A stretch of 64,000 bases of DNA, from assembly GCA_014871385.1 (NCBI GenBank), contig CM026432.1, forward strand, positions 124,001 through 188,000. Reading direction: 5' to 3'. A model generated the notes under the pieces. That model was not told the origin of the DNA and did not search any database. It was given only the letters and a program-made list of their open reading frames with translations. Position numbers and translations under genes: made by a program. Each line of letters begins with the position of its first letter. The first letter of the stretch is position 1. The DNA is from Ceratodon purpureus. Its lineage: Eukaryota; Streptophyta; Bryopsida; Pseudoditrichales; Ditrichaceae. This document shows, piece after piece, positions 1 to 12,882 of this stretch.

Positions 1-3000
1 GGGTGCAAGTGGGGCGGAATAGTATGCGACGGTCTGGAGTCATGATCATGAAGAGTGTTAATTATGCTTCTACTAAACCAACTAGCAACACAAACACTAT
101 TCTAAAGGAATCGGAACCAAGTGACGAGGACACTGATGATGTTCCCGGAGAGCAGAATGGTGTTCTGCATCAAGGTCAGTCATTTGTTTTTGAGTGCAAG
201 AACCTGTAGAATCCTGTGTTTCAGATAATGTCACAGATGTCAAATCACTATCATTTTTATACAATCTCATCAGGTTCTTGCTCTTTATATGCGGTGACCC
301 TGCTCCATTAGATTGACGTCAATCGTCAACTTTTTTAATGTCAGGATAATATTGTGACTCCTCGTGGTTCATCACTGATTTTGAATAATGTGATCTTCCC
401 CATTCAGGAGGGGATAACGTAGGTCATGGCTGGAGGGACGGGCTTCGAGTGGATACTGGTCTTGATATTTTTACAAACGCAATACAAGAATCTTTACCAG
501 ATCAGGGTTCCACTCGAGCGTCCTCTGGGTGGAACACGCCAGTAGATTACGAATTGGATTATCCTGAAAATGGCTCTGACCATGCTCCTTCAGGTCAATC
601 TGGGACTTTACTATCACCTAAAGAACCGAAAGGAAGATTCTACGAACAATACCGTGAAAAGAGAGATGCTAAATTACGGGATGAATCGGAATCAAAGAAG
701 GCCGAGAGGGATGCCAAGCTGAAGTCAATGCAGGAAGTCCTTGAGCATCGGAAAGCAGAAATGGCTGCCCGTAAAGGAAGAGGTGTTGGGAAACAAAATT
801 CCGACGGAGAGGCTCAAGTCCTAGCAGAAAAATTGCGGAATTCGAAATCTGATCCATTGAAGGTCAAAAGGAATAAGGTATATTGTGAACCTGTAGTGAC
901 AGTTGATCTTTCATGGGCTCAGAGTGATCGGATACAGTTTACATTGTTGTGAATTGATTTGACATATTGCTTCTTGGCCTGGTTCACAGGTCATGGTATT
1001 TATTTAAAATCTGGAATATCATTAATCATCATTTGAAGTCGTTATGTTAGCTTCTGCTGTTTCCTCTTTTTGAACTAATAGCAGCCAGATCTTGTCACTT
1101 TGACTGTAACGTGTGATTATCTAAAACGCAAAAGTGAGTTCAGAATGATGAAACTAATCTAAAAACTATTTTTTTGACGATATATATGACCTTTTCCTTC
1201 TTTGATTTTGGACGTGTCCAATTGTATGGTATATATTTTCCTCGTTTTTCCAATGCTAATGTCGGTTATTACATATTAGAGACGAGTTTGCTATTATGCA
1301 GTTAAGGTATTAGCTGACTTAGCGTGTGTCGTTTCCAATTTTGAGCACTGTTTTTTGCAACATTGGATTTTGTGTTTGTAGTCTTACTATGAACATCACG
1401 ATATGCCTTATGCAGGATGACGATGAAGCTAAACGGCTGGAAGAGATTGCAAACCAGCGACGAGAAAGAATTGCAGCTCGAAGTAGCCCTAGTCCTCCAT
1501 CAGCAGGAACAGCTACTGCAGTCTCCGCCACATCAACACCACGGGCCTTGGAGAAGCAGCCATCCACGCCAACTGCATTACCAACGCTTATTCCTACTCC
1601 ATCATTAACTCCTAAAGCAAAGCCCAGTGCCGCTCGAAGACTTTCACCTCCAAAGAAAGCGTCGGCTGGAGCTTTCCGAGGGACTGTGAGTTCTCCTGGA
1701 GCTCCCGCCTCTGCTCCCAAGTTGGTTCGTACCAGTCAAAGGAGACCTCAATCTGCCCCTGCAATCAAGGAGGTTGAGAATCCCATGAGTAGATCAGTGC
1801 CTTCTTTGGCAGAACTCAGAAAAGAGAACACAAAACCTTCATTAGTACGAAATAGCACTTATAATGAGCGGCCCCGCAGCACTGGTAGCAAGCTTCCTGG
1901 TATGCGCGGCGCGTCAGCTCCCCTGGAAGCCAATGGTAATCGTACCGGTTCTCGGGGAGCTTCTGCTGATGACAAGAAGCGACGTGTCGGTACGAGGAAG
2001 AGCATTGCTGCTGTCACAGAGTCTGTACTGGAAGCTCCAGTTTTGATACCTCTTAAAGCGTCCAAGACTGCACCAGTTGAGGCAAGTGCGACAAGCAAGC
2101 TCAATAAGCGGCTTTCACTTACATCAGCTACAAGTGGAGACTCCAAACCTTTCCTTCGTAAAGGAAGAGGGATTGGACCAGGATCTGGACCTAACGTCCG
2201 GAAATCTAAAGTAGCTGCGGCTCCTGAGCTTACGAAAACCTTCGACGACGACGTGGAAAAGAGTATTTCTGACTCCGAGCATGAACCCATTAAGGCCGAA
2301 GGTGATGTTGCTGAAGAGGATGTAATGGATTCAATCTCTTCAGTAGAGGAGGAGAAGGGAGGTAGTGTGCGTGCAGATCTTACTGAAGCTTCCCAGGCCT
2401 CCAATACTGATGTATCCAGTGTTGTGATGGCACGACCTAGCACTCCTCCCCAAAGTCTGACCTTGGTGCTAGACGATGATGATGAGACGATAAGGCCGGA
2501 AGAGTGGCAAGAGCCTGAACTTGCAGAAGACGTGTGCCGTCCCGAGGAGAGTCGTTCTAGTAAAACAGATCAGTATGCCACTCATGCAGAACTCTTCTCA
2601 GAGAATTTCCATTCATCAACGTTGAGACATTTCTTGAACGAGGGTTTAGAGAATGTCTCTGCGGTGAACACAATCGCCAGCGGTACAGTAACTCCTCCGC
2701 AAAGATCCTCTCCGATACACTCAATTCCTTTGAGGTCCTTGTCTCCCAAAGGTTCTGAAGTTCCGGATCTTTACAATGCTCCCCGGGCAGTATCCGGTGA
2801 TGCAGCAAATTCATCCCAGGCTCGATACGAAGTTCCGTACGGTTCTATGTCAGACAGTTTTCCTGTTCACGACGTTCATGTCGCTGGGGCTTCCAGCTCT
2901 CCTGCAATGAGCCCGGCGGCTCCTGTACTTCAGCTCTCTCATTCTCCTGAAGCTCAGACAAGTTCTAGGCTTCGCAAAAAGTGGCTTAGCTCTCAAAAGG

Positions 3001-3912
3001 TCTTGGCGCCACCTGCTGTGAAGGAATCACCGCGAGGCTTGAAAAGGCTCTTGAAGTTCGGTATGAAGAAGAAGGATAAAAGCAGTGCTGCATCAACGAC
3101 TAGTGACAGTCCTTCTGATATCGATGATGACATGGACTTCGCAATTGAACATGGTGCACGAACCGATGAATTGACTCATATCGGTGCTAAGAGCCTCGGT
3201 TCTCGCATGGCTGGCAAGGCTTCTGGTTTAATAGGACCTCCTGCGATTCCTGAAGACTCTGCAACCGAAGGGGATGCTGGAGTCCGTCTAGTATCAAGTA
3301 AGTATTGTTGCCAGCTTTGGGATCTTCCGGTGGTTCTTTCGGAGTTGTGATACAAGTCAGTACTACTTGTGCCATTGCATTTTACGTCTATAGGAAGGTT
3401 CAATGAAGGCATTTAATTTATACGTCCGGCTTGAATTTGCCTATTTTAACTTCAAGCTTTATAATGGTGCAGTACCATTTGTTAGGAGCTCAATACCTAC
3501 GGCACCAGCTCATTTTAAGACAAGGGATGAGCACGTTGGCGGCAGCAGCCTTCTGAAGGGTATCGTACTTCAAACCCAGCGCGGATATTTCTGTCATCTT
3601 AGGTCCTTGCTATGGCATTGATGTGTTGATCGCTGGATGGGTTCAGTGAATTATCGATTGTTAAAGGATGCCATGCTGAGAATCAGCGTCGTGCATGTCA
3701 TAGCTGTGGTCGCAGTCCATGTGTTCTATCTTTACATATCAGACGAAGTTATTATTCATTCGGCTGGCCTACACTGCTGCAGTTGACTCTAAATGGTGCA
3801 ATTCTAGGCGTTTAATCTGTTGAGTTTTGTAATTGACTGCTTGGTATTTCCTGATGCAGCACCTCGATCTTTCTTCTCATTATCATCTTTTCGGAGTAAA
3901 GCCAAACAGTGA
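1..3912 (+). CDS. COP1-interacting-protein-related protein, 3' part (5 exons visible)
   Basis: The gene enters from the left edge, so its start is missing. Exons that join in frame at GT-AG borders: 1-174, 408-877, 1416-3297, 3473-3559 and 3860-3912 (TGA 3910-3912). Exon 2 holds the family's conserved basic/acidic block (KGRFYEQYREKRDAKLRDE, then a charged helix with many Lys and Glu). Exon 3 is a long, disordered Ser/Pro/Lys-rich stretch ending in a conserved LKRLLKFG motif. The short last exons encode SSIPTAPAHFK and then RSFFSLSSFRSK, the characteristic C-terminus of this plant family. From family knowledge, these are large, mostly disordered proteins related to Arabidopsis COP1-interacting proteins; the exact biochemical role is unclear. 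Exon 3 could also read on a few codons into its intron, or use the acceptor at 3393, but only the model above keeps the conserved tail. The identification rests on remembered family motifs. Confidence 0.8.
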
Positions 3913-5559
3913 GGATATGCGGAATTTTCTCTTCTCAACAGGCGGGCCATGTTGTAGCATACATATGGGAGACCATAGTTCATGTATTTCATGTAGTTTC
4001 TGCTTGGAAATGATATACGAGTATTTCTTTGATCAGCAGGTCTTCACGCAGTGCACTGAGGGAAGGAAGTCTGTTCTTGTTAGTAAGACAATTCAGATCT
4101 ATTTTGCTTCAAGTTGTGGGAGATACTACTGCAATCTTCAAGGAGGTCCACATTCACATTAGCGAGGTCAATCCGGCTTCATACATGAACGCACATGTTT
4201 TTGCAGTGTGTTTGTCTAATTTTGTGTAGAGAAACGAGTAGCATTGATACCAGCTCCAGACTGCTGGATTTTATAGAATGTAAAGCATGGCTCTCAGCTT
4301 CTTGTGGTAAGACTTTTTAGCACAGTCTGCCCAAGTTTCTACAGTCCCGTTGCATCAAATTGATGATATAAGTAATTTTTCCTGCCCCTAGGAGGGACTT
4401 GGGAATTGCCGTTCACGGTTCCTATTTTGAGTTGCCGGTAATTGTCCTTTCATTTTTCCTTTTCTGATTTTCTGCATATGCAGTTCATATAATGGGGGCC
4501 TATGGAGAACCAGCTCCCTCGCTTGTCTCGACGGACAATGGATGAGAGGGTAGTGGTTCCTAGCATTGGAAAGGCTGAACCGGCCTGGGGTTCCCAGGGA
4601 ACCGCCCTGGTTAGGATTTAGCGGTCAGTTGGGTTGGAACACCCATGCGCTGGTCGTCGACTTCTTTGTTTCCCATTCGACCACTCCTATTCTCCAACGC
4701 AATGCTCCCCGCAGGTACTGTCACTGGTCCTCCTTGCTCCCTACTCACTGTTCCTTTGCCTTGCCTGATCTGCTTGTTCTCTGTCACTGTCGCTGCTTCT
4801 GATGTCGAGATTTGTTTGTTGACACCATCCCAACCCGCCCCATGAAATCCTCTCTAGAATGGAAATGCCAGATGTTTGGTTCTTGTTGCTGTTGTGCATG
4901 CGCTGCTGTGAACCAGTTATGAGGATTGCCGTAAATATCTTGTGTTAGGTGCTGTTCTGTTCTGTTCTGTTTTATTTTGTTTTGTTGTATTTGTTTGTTT
5001 GTTTGTTTTTTTGTTTTGATTTTAATTTAAAGCCCTTTTTGTGTGATTGGAGCTTGATCATGTTGGTGATTGCATGGGCGCCTGTTGAGCTCTTTTTAGT
5101 TGATGAAGCTCTATCTGATTGATTTGTGCCAGTGTTCTTTAGGAAAACAATGTATACATTGGTTTCCAGAGGTGAACAAAAAGTGAGGTGCTCTGGTTCA
5201 GTGTGTTGAAGGTGCACTGCAAACGATTCTAAAACCTATGAGTGACCACTACAAGGCATTGCATGGGCTCTTCATGTGCAATCTCTAAGAGACTCCTTTT
5301 TAGGCAATATACCGTAGCTCGATTGGGATTGTATCAAATCCCAATCTAAGTGATTTGTCAGAAGGTGAAGATGTCATAAAACTGTAAAAATTAAGTATGA
5401 GTGTGCTTCAGACGAGGTGTACTCAAGGGCGAGGGTGGGAGCTTGAGGTCAAGACGGGTTCCTCTGTGCTGAACTTCCTTTGGCATAACAAGGGCTCTGT
5501 GCTGGGTAAACTGCAAATGACCGTGGAAGGCATTCCAGAATGTTAATATACAGTACATA
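3913..5559. other. 3' flank of the COP1-interacting-protein-related gene, no further gene seen
   Basis: This stretch follows the stop codon and probably holds the 3' UTR in its first part. Reading frames here are short and show no motif. A T/G-rich run with TTCTG/TTTTG/GTTT repeats lies at about 4949-5020. No RNA gene was recognised. Confidence 0.5.
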
Positions 5560-5563
5560 TTAA

Positions 5564-6388
5564 CCCCTAATGTCAAATGCCCTCAAAACTGAAAAAAAAC
5601 CCTCAAAACTGTCCTATTTAAATGCAAGGTGCAAATTTTTAATTTTTGATGTACTTTTGAGTATACAACCGTAAGATCTTGTACCTAACTTGTATGTGCA
5701 TATGTATGTCAACTCTTGAATTCAAATTCCTTACCAATTGTGAGGTCATAATGTTTAAAGATGCAAAAAAGTTTTTTTTGGTTGTTGGAAAAAGGGTAAT
5801 TGGTTTTTTGAGGGCCAAAAAAACCATTTTTGGTAGAAAATTTGATATGAGGCTCTTCAAATTCTTGTTTTTAGGTGATTTAGGAGCATGCCTTTGCAAT
5901 TTTTATCCTCATACAACCTATAAAACCTAAAGAATTGTTCACATAGAGGTATGCTGAAATTCAACTACAAAGGCCAATCTTTGACAATAAAAAAGGCATG
6001 TGAAAAATAATTGGATTGAAGATCCAAACAGTGAGATCATGCCTCAAATTCTTATTTACTTGAGCAAGAAACAAAACTTGAAAAAAAGTAAAATCTCAAT
6101 TTTTGGTGAATTTTTGAAGTTTCTGCAATTTAATTGATTTTGGACAGTTTTTGAGAATAAATGAGCACATACCGAAATTTGGGCAGTTTTGGGCAGATTT
6201 CAAATAGTGTTTTCAAACTTTGACTGTGGATATCTCCTAAAGAATTAGGAATTTTGAAGCATGAGATGACTTTTTGGAAAGGTATGGAAAAAACCTACAA
6301 TCTGCCAAAAGTAGAAACTTTATTTTATCTAAATTTAGCTTGACCGGACCAAAATTGACCTTGATGGGGTTGATTTGGACATTAGGGG
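5564..6388. mobile_element. TTAA-target inverted-repeat element A (825 bp, non-coding)
   Basis: The element starts CCCCTAATGTC and ends GACATTAGGGG, and TTAA flanks both ends (5560-5563 and 6389-6392). The shared subterminal box ACCGTAAGATCTTG lies near 5668. No transposase frame is present. A TTAA duplication with CCC...GGG ends is typical of piggyBac; Sola3 elements also use TTAA. It is one of five such elements in the window. Confidence 0.75.
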
Positions 6389-6392
6389 TTAA

Positions 6393-7069
6393 GGGCGTTT
6401 ATAACTAAGGAGGTGATACCAGTAGGGATTTATCATTTTCCTATTTAAATGCCAAAATGTACAAAAAGAATTGGCTTGCACCAAAAAAAAGCCATAAAAT
6501 AAAAAATGGAGGAAGAATACATAAACAAATTTTTTTCCTACAACATAATAAAAGAAATAACTCTGATGAATTGCACAGAGCTTTTGGAATGATCTTTTTC
6601 TTTTACAAAATCATAGTTTATAACAAGAATGTATAAATGACTATAATTTTATATAATTTTATAATTGACTATAATCAAGCAAATACAAAAATTTGACTTT
6701 GGATTCACTAAAAACCATTTGAATTTATTTCTTTTAGAAATTACAGTCAGTTGTGAAGAAAATAAATCAGAATTCAGTTCTCTCAAACTTCTAACATTCT
6801 TTGACAATATTTTTTCAAAGAATGCTAAAAAATTGTTAGTTCTAGTGTAAAAGAATAGCAATATTTAGAATGATTTTCTCTTCCTATTATTTGTAGGATC
6901 TTGGAAAAAAAAAATTGAAGAATAATTACAATCATTTAAAAAAATAAAATTGACATCATAAATTAAAGCCCAAAAAATTCAAAGTTATTGACTTTACAAA
7001 TTGGGAAACTCACAGAATAAAACATTTGCACTATCAAAGGTAGTATATTTTGAGAATCTCAAAAACAAC
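6393..7069. other. AT-rich spacer between two mobile elements
   Basis: Very AT-rich. The only open frames (about 6650-6860, both strands) are low-complexity Lys/Phe/Leu strings without recognisable domains. I see no gene or repeat boundary here. Confidence 0.4.
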
Positions 7070-10000
7070 TACCGTACCCAAGGGTCAGCTTCCACACCCC
7101 TTCGTCAAATAATTAATGTCCGACATCTAAAAAAAGTATATTCACAATTTCGGCAACTTTCTTTTCGAATTTCTTAACAAGACGTGTGGGACCTCAAGGT
7201 TCACCTACAAATACAAAACTCAAAGAAAGTTGAAACTAAAGTATAGGATCAAGGTAGGAGAATGAGGAGATACAAGTAGAAAAAGAAATGCATCAAGCCT
7301 ACAACTTACGGCTTTGCATTTTGGAGGTTTCATGATTCCAAATTTTTGTGACAATTTTGCAATTTAAATACAGGTTTCATCATCAATGTATGTTGTGATA
7401 CCTTACCAATATAATTTGTTTAGTTGTGGATTTATAGTAGTATGCATTTTAACAATCTTGTTGCAAGTAAATAATTTTGTTAATAAGTTTATGAAGATAA
7501 ATATTCTAGCACTATATTGATGACTCAAAGTTGAAGATTCACTACTTTTGCTTCTTTTAGTTGTAGCTATTGAATTCACGATATCAAAGATGAAATAGAT
7601 GTAGAACTTCGTATCACATGAGCTGCAATTTGTGATTACCTTGTATATTAATCTTGTGAAGATGCTCAAACTCCCATCTTTAAATCAAAATTAGAAGTTT
7701 GATCAATATCTACATCTTTTCCAAACAAAATCATTCAAATATTGTACATCCTTTATGAAGCATTTTTACCTTAACTATTTTTTCACAACTTGTACAAATT
7801 TTATCAATTATTTGCATCAACTATTATAATAAACAAATATTTTTATGAACTATAAAGTTATGTATTGTAATGAAAAACAACATAACTAGATGAATACTCA
7901 ATTGAATATCTCAAGTCTTATATTTGATGCATGACTTGGCCAAATGTTAAATGAACACTTTCTTCGTATCTTGAATAGATTTGGTATTTTGAATTACACT
8001 GGTTTACAATCTTGCACTGTAGACTTCCATCAGGATCTCCCAAAATAATAATGATTTGATAAGTCTTAGCAGTTTTGGCTTTTGAACGGAAAGATCTCCC
8101 TATGCTCCTATATTGATATTCCAAAATCACATATTGGCACAAAATAAAAACTACCTATAATAGGCAGAATGATCGGTGTCCCTTGTTCCCATTGTTGAAT
8201 TTTCCCTAAAATCCCATATAAAGACAAATGTCAAAAATGAAGAGTGGAAATTTTATTTTATTTTTTAGACCAAGTATGAATTTGTTGTGAATTTTTGGAG
8301 AGTGTCCTCTCCAATTAACATAAAAGAATCTCTACACTATCCCTATACTAAGAAAAAGTTTTATCTGTAAAGGCCATCTAATTCACTTATAATGTTCACT
8401 ACATAAAACAAATCCCAACTTGTTTGAATTATATTGAAAAATTTGTTTTGATTGAATATGAATAATCACCTCTGTAATTTTCACTGCAATTGAACGGTAT
8501 ACAACAATCCTTACTTTTCTTAATCACTACATAGACATGCACATGGAGACATTGCGTTTACAAACATTTTGACAACATGAGTACCAACAACATCAAAATG
8601 CTCATAATGCACATGTACTGGACTCTCAAATCATTTGGATTTGATGGTGCTTTCTAGAGGTTTGAAGACAAAATTGACCGCTAACGTTTTCATCACAAAT
8701 TTATTCTAATCCCTATGGATTTTTAAAATAAATGCCAAAAGAATCTAATCTATAAAGTTTTTGTTTTTCTTTGATCTTGTTTAGTATAGATAAGTGGTAA
8801 AATTGTACGTGAAATGCCATGCATCCCTAAAAAAATGATTATCAAAAGCGATATTTTTTTACTCTTTTACTAAATTAAAAGAAAAACATTTAATTTCTTC
8901 CATTGAAAACAATAGTGATCTTCCAAAGTTTTTTTATCCATCTGATAAAGAAAAAACCTCTTAGATTTTGCAAGTTTTTCTTTGAAATGAATTTTATAAA
9001 GCACAATTCCAAAATGTAAATTAAATTTTGAAAGTTCAAATGTTGCAACTTCTAAGGTTAATATGGAAGTTATTTACTAACTAGAAATTCACTATCAAGC
9101 GCACAAGGCATAGTGGAAGGTTAAGTTACTACTCTTGGTTTTCGAGGTAGAACAGACACCCATACTAAAACTTGATGAAATATTCCAAAAACTTTTTGAT
9201 TATTAAACTTGAATCCTATGAATTTGTTGTAGACTCTATTGTACAATTACTGTGAATATTTGAGAAAAGCCAAATCAATGGATACAAATATAATAATGTT
9301 GATTAAGTGAGAGATTGCAAACTTTAGTTACAAACACGGGAATTGACAACTTTGGAATGCAATTTCTTGTAGTATGAATGTTGGAATGTAATTTTTTTTT
9401 TTTTTAATAGGACAATATGTAAGTAAAGAATATGTCCAACAAATTTAAAACTGAATAGAGGAATATTGTATGAGATATGCATTTTTGAATGACAAGAGGT
9501 TGCGACAAAAAGTTGGGCATATTTAAATTTCATGTTTCCCAACGGTTTCCTTTGCATTAAAATTTTTCTCCTATGCAGTTTGTCATTGTAGAGAAACAAG
9601 TGGCAAACCTCTCATTGGAATTGTTGGTTGCCTAAGAAAAAAGATTGATTATTTTTTTTTCTACAACTCTTGGAAAAATTGGTGCATATTTTTCATGCAA
9701 TCAAACATGCCGTCTATTAAAAAAACATGTAAATTTAGGCAAAAACTATTTTGGTTGTAGAAATTCATAATAATCTACCCATGACCCTACAGTTATGGGC
9801 CTATAATCATCAAAACTTCAATACATTACACTTCGTAAACTACATTTGTACACTTCAATTAAATGAAAATTGTTTTAGGTCAATTTTCAAATCTACTACT
9901 ACATGCCTTAGGTAAGGAATACAAATTTTATATTTTTATGTTGAGCGTTAGAATCACAATGAATGTTTGAAGGAAATATGAAGTGAAGAAAATTCATCTC

Positions 10001-10633
10001 AAATATAAAATACACTTTAAAAAACTAATATTTTCACCTACGTGTATGTTGTGATGGATAACATCATAGTGTGATCCAACTTTTTGTGGCATCATATATC
10101 TAAAAGAATTAATCAACCATGGTAGCCCAAATTTCATTACAATTGGTACACTTAACCTCATTATACTACTGAATCCGCTTCAATTGAAAGGAGATCGATT
10201 TTATGGTTAAAATAAATAAATTAGCTCAAACGACTTCAACTTGATTTGATGACACATTAAAAATGGTTGTGTCTTCCTTGTTCTCCACTTTATATCTTTG
10301 TCTTTTTTTGTAAATAAGTTTTAGGGTGCTAACAACAAAATTTTCTGAGTTACCACCAAAAGAATATTAAGACTACATAATAACTTGTGTATTTCAAATT
10401 GTATAAGTCACCAAAAAATATCAAGACGTATCTATATCAAAACACAATAATATTATCAAATAAAAATGCTTTATTCAAATGTTACAACATTATCATTTTT
10501 TGGGTTAAAAGATTAATGAAAATACACGCCCGAAAATGAGACTTTAAAACGTTTAGCAAGGAAAAAATAAGTGATCGTGAGTCAAAATAGTTTGAACTTT
10601 GAAGTAAGTTACTTCAAAGTCAGATGGGAACTA

Positions 10634-11029
10634 AGGTAGTGGTGGCAATAACCGTGCGAATTTCATGTGTGCATACTTAGAACATGAATACAAAATATTT
10701 AGAATTTTTGGATGGTCTGCAAAGTTAGTGCAATTCCATCCCAAAAAAAAACACATTTTTTCAGTATGTCACTAATTTCCTATGAATTTTTGAGTGTCAA
10801 GCCTTAGGTGGTCCAAAAACCGAGCATAGAGTCATGACATTCATGAGCAGTTGGATTCTGAAAATAAACAGCTTCTGCGCCAATCAGAAGCATTCAATTT
10901 TTAAGGCATGGACGGTTTTAGCAACAGTCTTGAACAATTTCTGGAAACAATCTGCACAAGTTTTTGGAACCCTACACTCATGGCTATTGCTCAGTTTTTG
11001 GACCTGCACGGTTTTTGCCACCACTACCT
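10634..11029. mobile_element. 396-bp MITE with TA target duplication, nested
   Basis: The ends are AGGTAGTGGTGGCAATAACC and the reverse complement of AGGTAGTGGTGGCAAAAACC. The inverted repeats are 24 bp long with one mismatch. TA flanks both sides (10632-10633 and 11030-11031). The 78-codon frame over the right half is a by-product without known domains. Size and ends fit a Tc1/mariner-type MITE. Confidence 0.65.
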
Positions 11030-11035
11030 TAATCA

Positions 11036-11158
11036 ACAGTACAGGTAATAAAAGTAATAGTGAACAGTAATAAAAGTGAACAGTAGTAAAAGTTAACAGT
11101 AGTAAAAGTTAACAGCAGTAAAAGTTAACAGCAGTAAAAGTTAACAGTAATAAAAGCT
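11036..11158 (+). repeat. 16-bp tandem repeat
   Basis: About six to seven copies of a unit close to AACAGTAGTAAAAGTT, directly beside the right end of the 396-bp MITE. Copies differ at one to three positions; the first two are the most diverged. Confidence 0.8.
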
Positions 11159-11195
11159 AATGTATAGTTGTATGTCACACGATCTATTCAAACTA

Positions 11196-11276
11196 GCAGA
11201 GGAGCTCGAACCCATATCTTCCAGATTATAATCGGGAACTCCTGCTGATCATACCAGCCGTCATAGTCTGTCCACC
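11196..11276 (-). repeat. tRNA-like segment, possible SINE head
   Basis: On the minus strand a B-box-like GGGTTCGAGCTCC follows a segment with ATTATAATC in the anticodon-arm position and a degenerate A-box region (GGCTGGTATGATCAGCAGG). Spacing is tRNA-like but the stems are imperfect, so it is not called a functional tRNA. It could be the head of a SINE or chance similarity. Confidence 0.35.
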
Positions 11277-11311
11277 AGCACGCTAATTCCTGAGCTGACG
11301 CTGTTAGCATA

Positions 11312-11375
11312 TGGGATCCTTAGGAAGCGTCTGCGTTCCCAATGTTGGGAGCGTAGGCGCTGCCTTAAGGTCCCA
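11312..11375. repeat. 31-bp imperfect inverted repeat (hairpin)
   Basis: The left arm 11312-11342 (TGGGATCCTTAGGAAGCGTC...) pairs with the right arm 11345-11375 (...TGCCTTAAGGTCCCA) around a 2-base loop with a few mismatches. It lies beside the tRNA-like segment within the 5.1-kb element. Confidence 0.6.
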
Positions 11376-12654
11376 TAAAAATTCATCTTAAAGCCTTATC
11401 TAAATTTTCTACTAAAATATTAATCCTCCACATCTTTTTTGCATTGGATGACAAGATAGATGTGATTACGAGGTGAGAATGCTCTCTGCTTTATGCAAGT
11501 AGAGTGGAGTTGTGTCCAACAATCCATATGGGAAATGTGAACTTTGAGGTGAAGCACTTAGTTAGTCTTCTTTTTTATAACACACATTACTTTTGCATAT
11601 AGTCTTCAAATGACATTAAATTTATTGGAGGTGAAAGATTACTTGATTTACAAACTTTTCTTAGACCAACAAAATTTCAAAAAGTTAATTTTCTATGCAT
11701 CAATGACCTCCGAAAAAGTGTTTTAAACCCATTCTATCCTTTTTAATCTTTACAAGGTTGCAATGATTTGTTCATATCTTTTGCATAAAGACTTATTTTA
11801 AAACAAAACGTTTTGGAGCTCAAAGAAGAATTGATTTATCAACTTTTGTTAGTTAAACACAGTTCTATAAAACTTCATCTTCTATGCTCAATTGGACTCT
11901 GAAAATCTCTGTACAACACATTTGAAAAGCCTCACATAGACTTTTGCTACTTCTTAACCCATATTCTTTGTAAACTAATGTATGTGAGCTTGATTACAAA
12001 AGGAGCACACTCTCTCCACTATAACTTGCAAATGCTTAAAATATAAGTAAATGTCTAGTGTGAAGTGAAATTTCTATACATTCCGGCAATTTTGAAAAAT
12101 AATTGATATTATATTCAACAAAAAATGCCAATAATTTTCTAAAATTTCCGACATCTATTTTTGGAATTATTTTTTGCCGAAGCTGACCCTTGGGTACGGT
12201 ATATTAGATATTTGTGTATCAACTTTGAAAGGAAGGGTATCTAGAACTATGCCAAAATAAACTAGCTTCTTGTAGGGCGAGCTCCACCACCTTGGTAGAT
12301 GGAATGGTGATGGATATGAAGATTAATACGTAAGAATCATAGGCAAGAATATAACTTTTAAGTCCTCAGTCAGTTTTGTGGTCAAAATATCTATGAAGAA
12401 ATCACAGTTAATAGAGTATCTGGAACCATGGTTATAAAAGCACGTGCATTATTTCGTATTTGTATCAGGAATCTTTCACATAGATTTGGTTTTTCTTGTA
12501 CTTTTAACATTTAAAAAACATTCTGCTTGTGGGTATTCAGAAGTAGAAAATATAGGTTTCATGTACAAAAGTTTTGAAACATAAGAACGTATTTAAAATT
12601 AGAAACGGCAAGAATATTCTTATACTCCACTAACGAAGCCCAAAACTATCCTAA

Positions 12655-12882
12655 AGCTGCATCAATAAATTATTCACAATTGCACCGCCATCCACTTTTA
12701 GTATAAATTTTCCACCAACCGTATGGGGCTCCATCCCCGAGGATCTAATTGAACGCGTCCTAGCATGGCTACCAATCCACTGGCTCTTTTGCATGCGGTC
12801 AGTGTGTAAGCAATGGAAGACCATGCTCTTCTCCAAATGCTTCGTAAGTCGCTACAGTGAAGTCTCACCCCAAAAGACCTAG
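12655..12882 (+). pseudogene. F-box domain exon or fragment
   Basis: The plus frame contains SIPEDLIERVLAWLPIHWLF, followed by CMRSVCKQWKTMLFSKCF: a clear plant F-box (about 40 residues), which binds SKP1 in SCF ubiquitin ligases. The frame has no ATG after its upstream stop. It ends at TAG 12880-12882, but a good donor (GTAAGT at 12844) directly follows the F-box, so this could be a first or internal exon. No Kelch or other substrate domain was found downstream to 15 kb. It begins about 450 bp after the 5.1-kb element. A truncated copy is the simplest reading; a live gene with distant exons is possible. Confidence 0.6.

Larger units (their letters stand above)
7072..12199. mobile_element. 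5.1-kb TA-target inverted-repeat element without coding capacity
   Basis: The left end (7072) reads CCGTACCCAAGGGTCAGCTT and the right end (to 12199) is its exact reverse complement. With the neighbouring bases the match is 22 bp and perfect. TA lies outside each end (7070-7071 and 12200-12201), as for Tc1/mariner-type insertions. The interior is AT-rich, has no frame above about 90 codons and no DDE-like motif, so it is a non-autonomous or decayed element. It contains a 396-bp MITE, a tandem repeat, a tRNA-like segment and a hairpin, listed separately. The superfamily is inferred only from the TA duplication. Confidence 0.6.

Noticed and set aside
4500..4845. Two overlapping frames after the first gene
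   Set aside because: Probably downstream untranslated sequence; no domain, and the two frames overlap each other.
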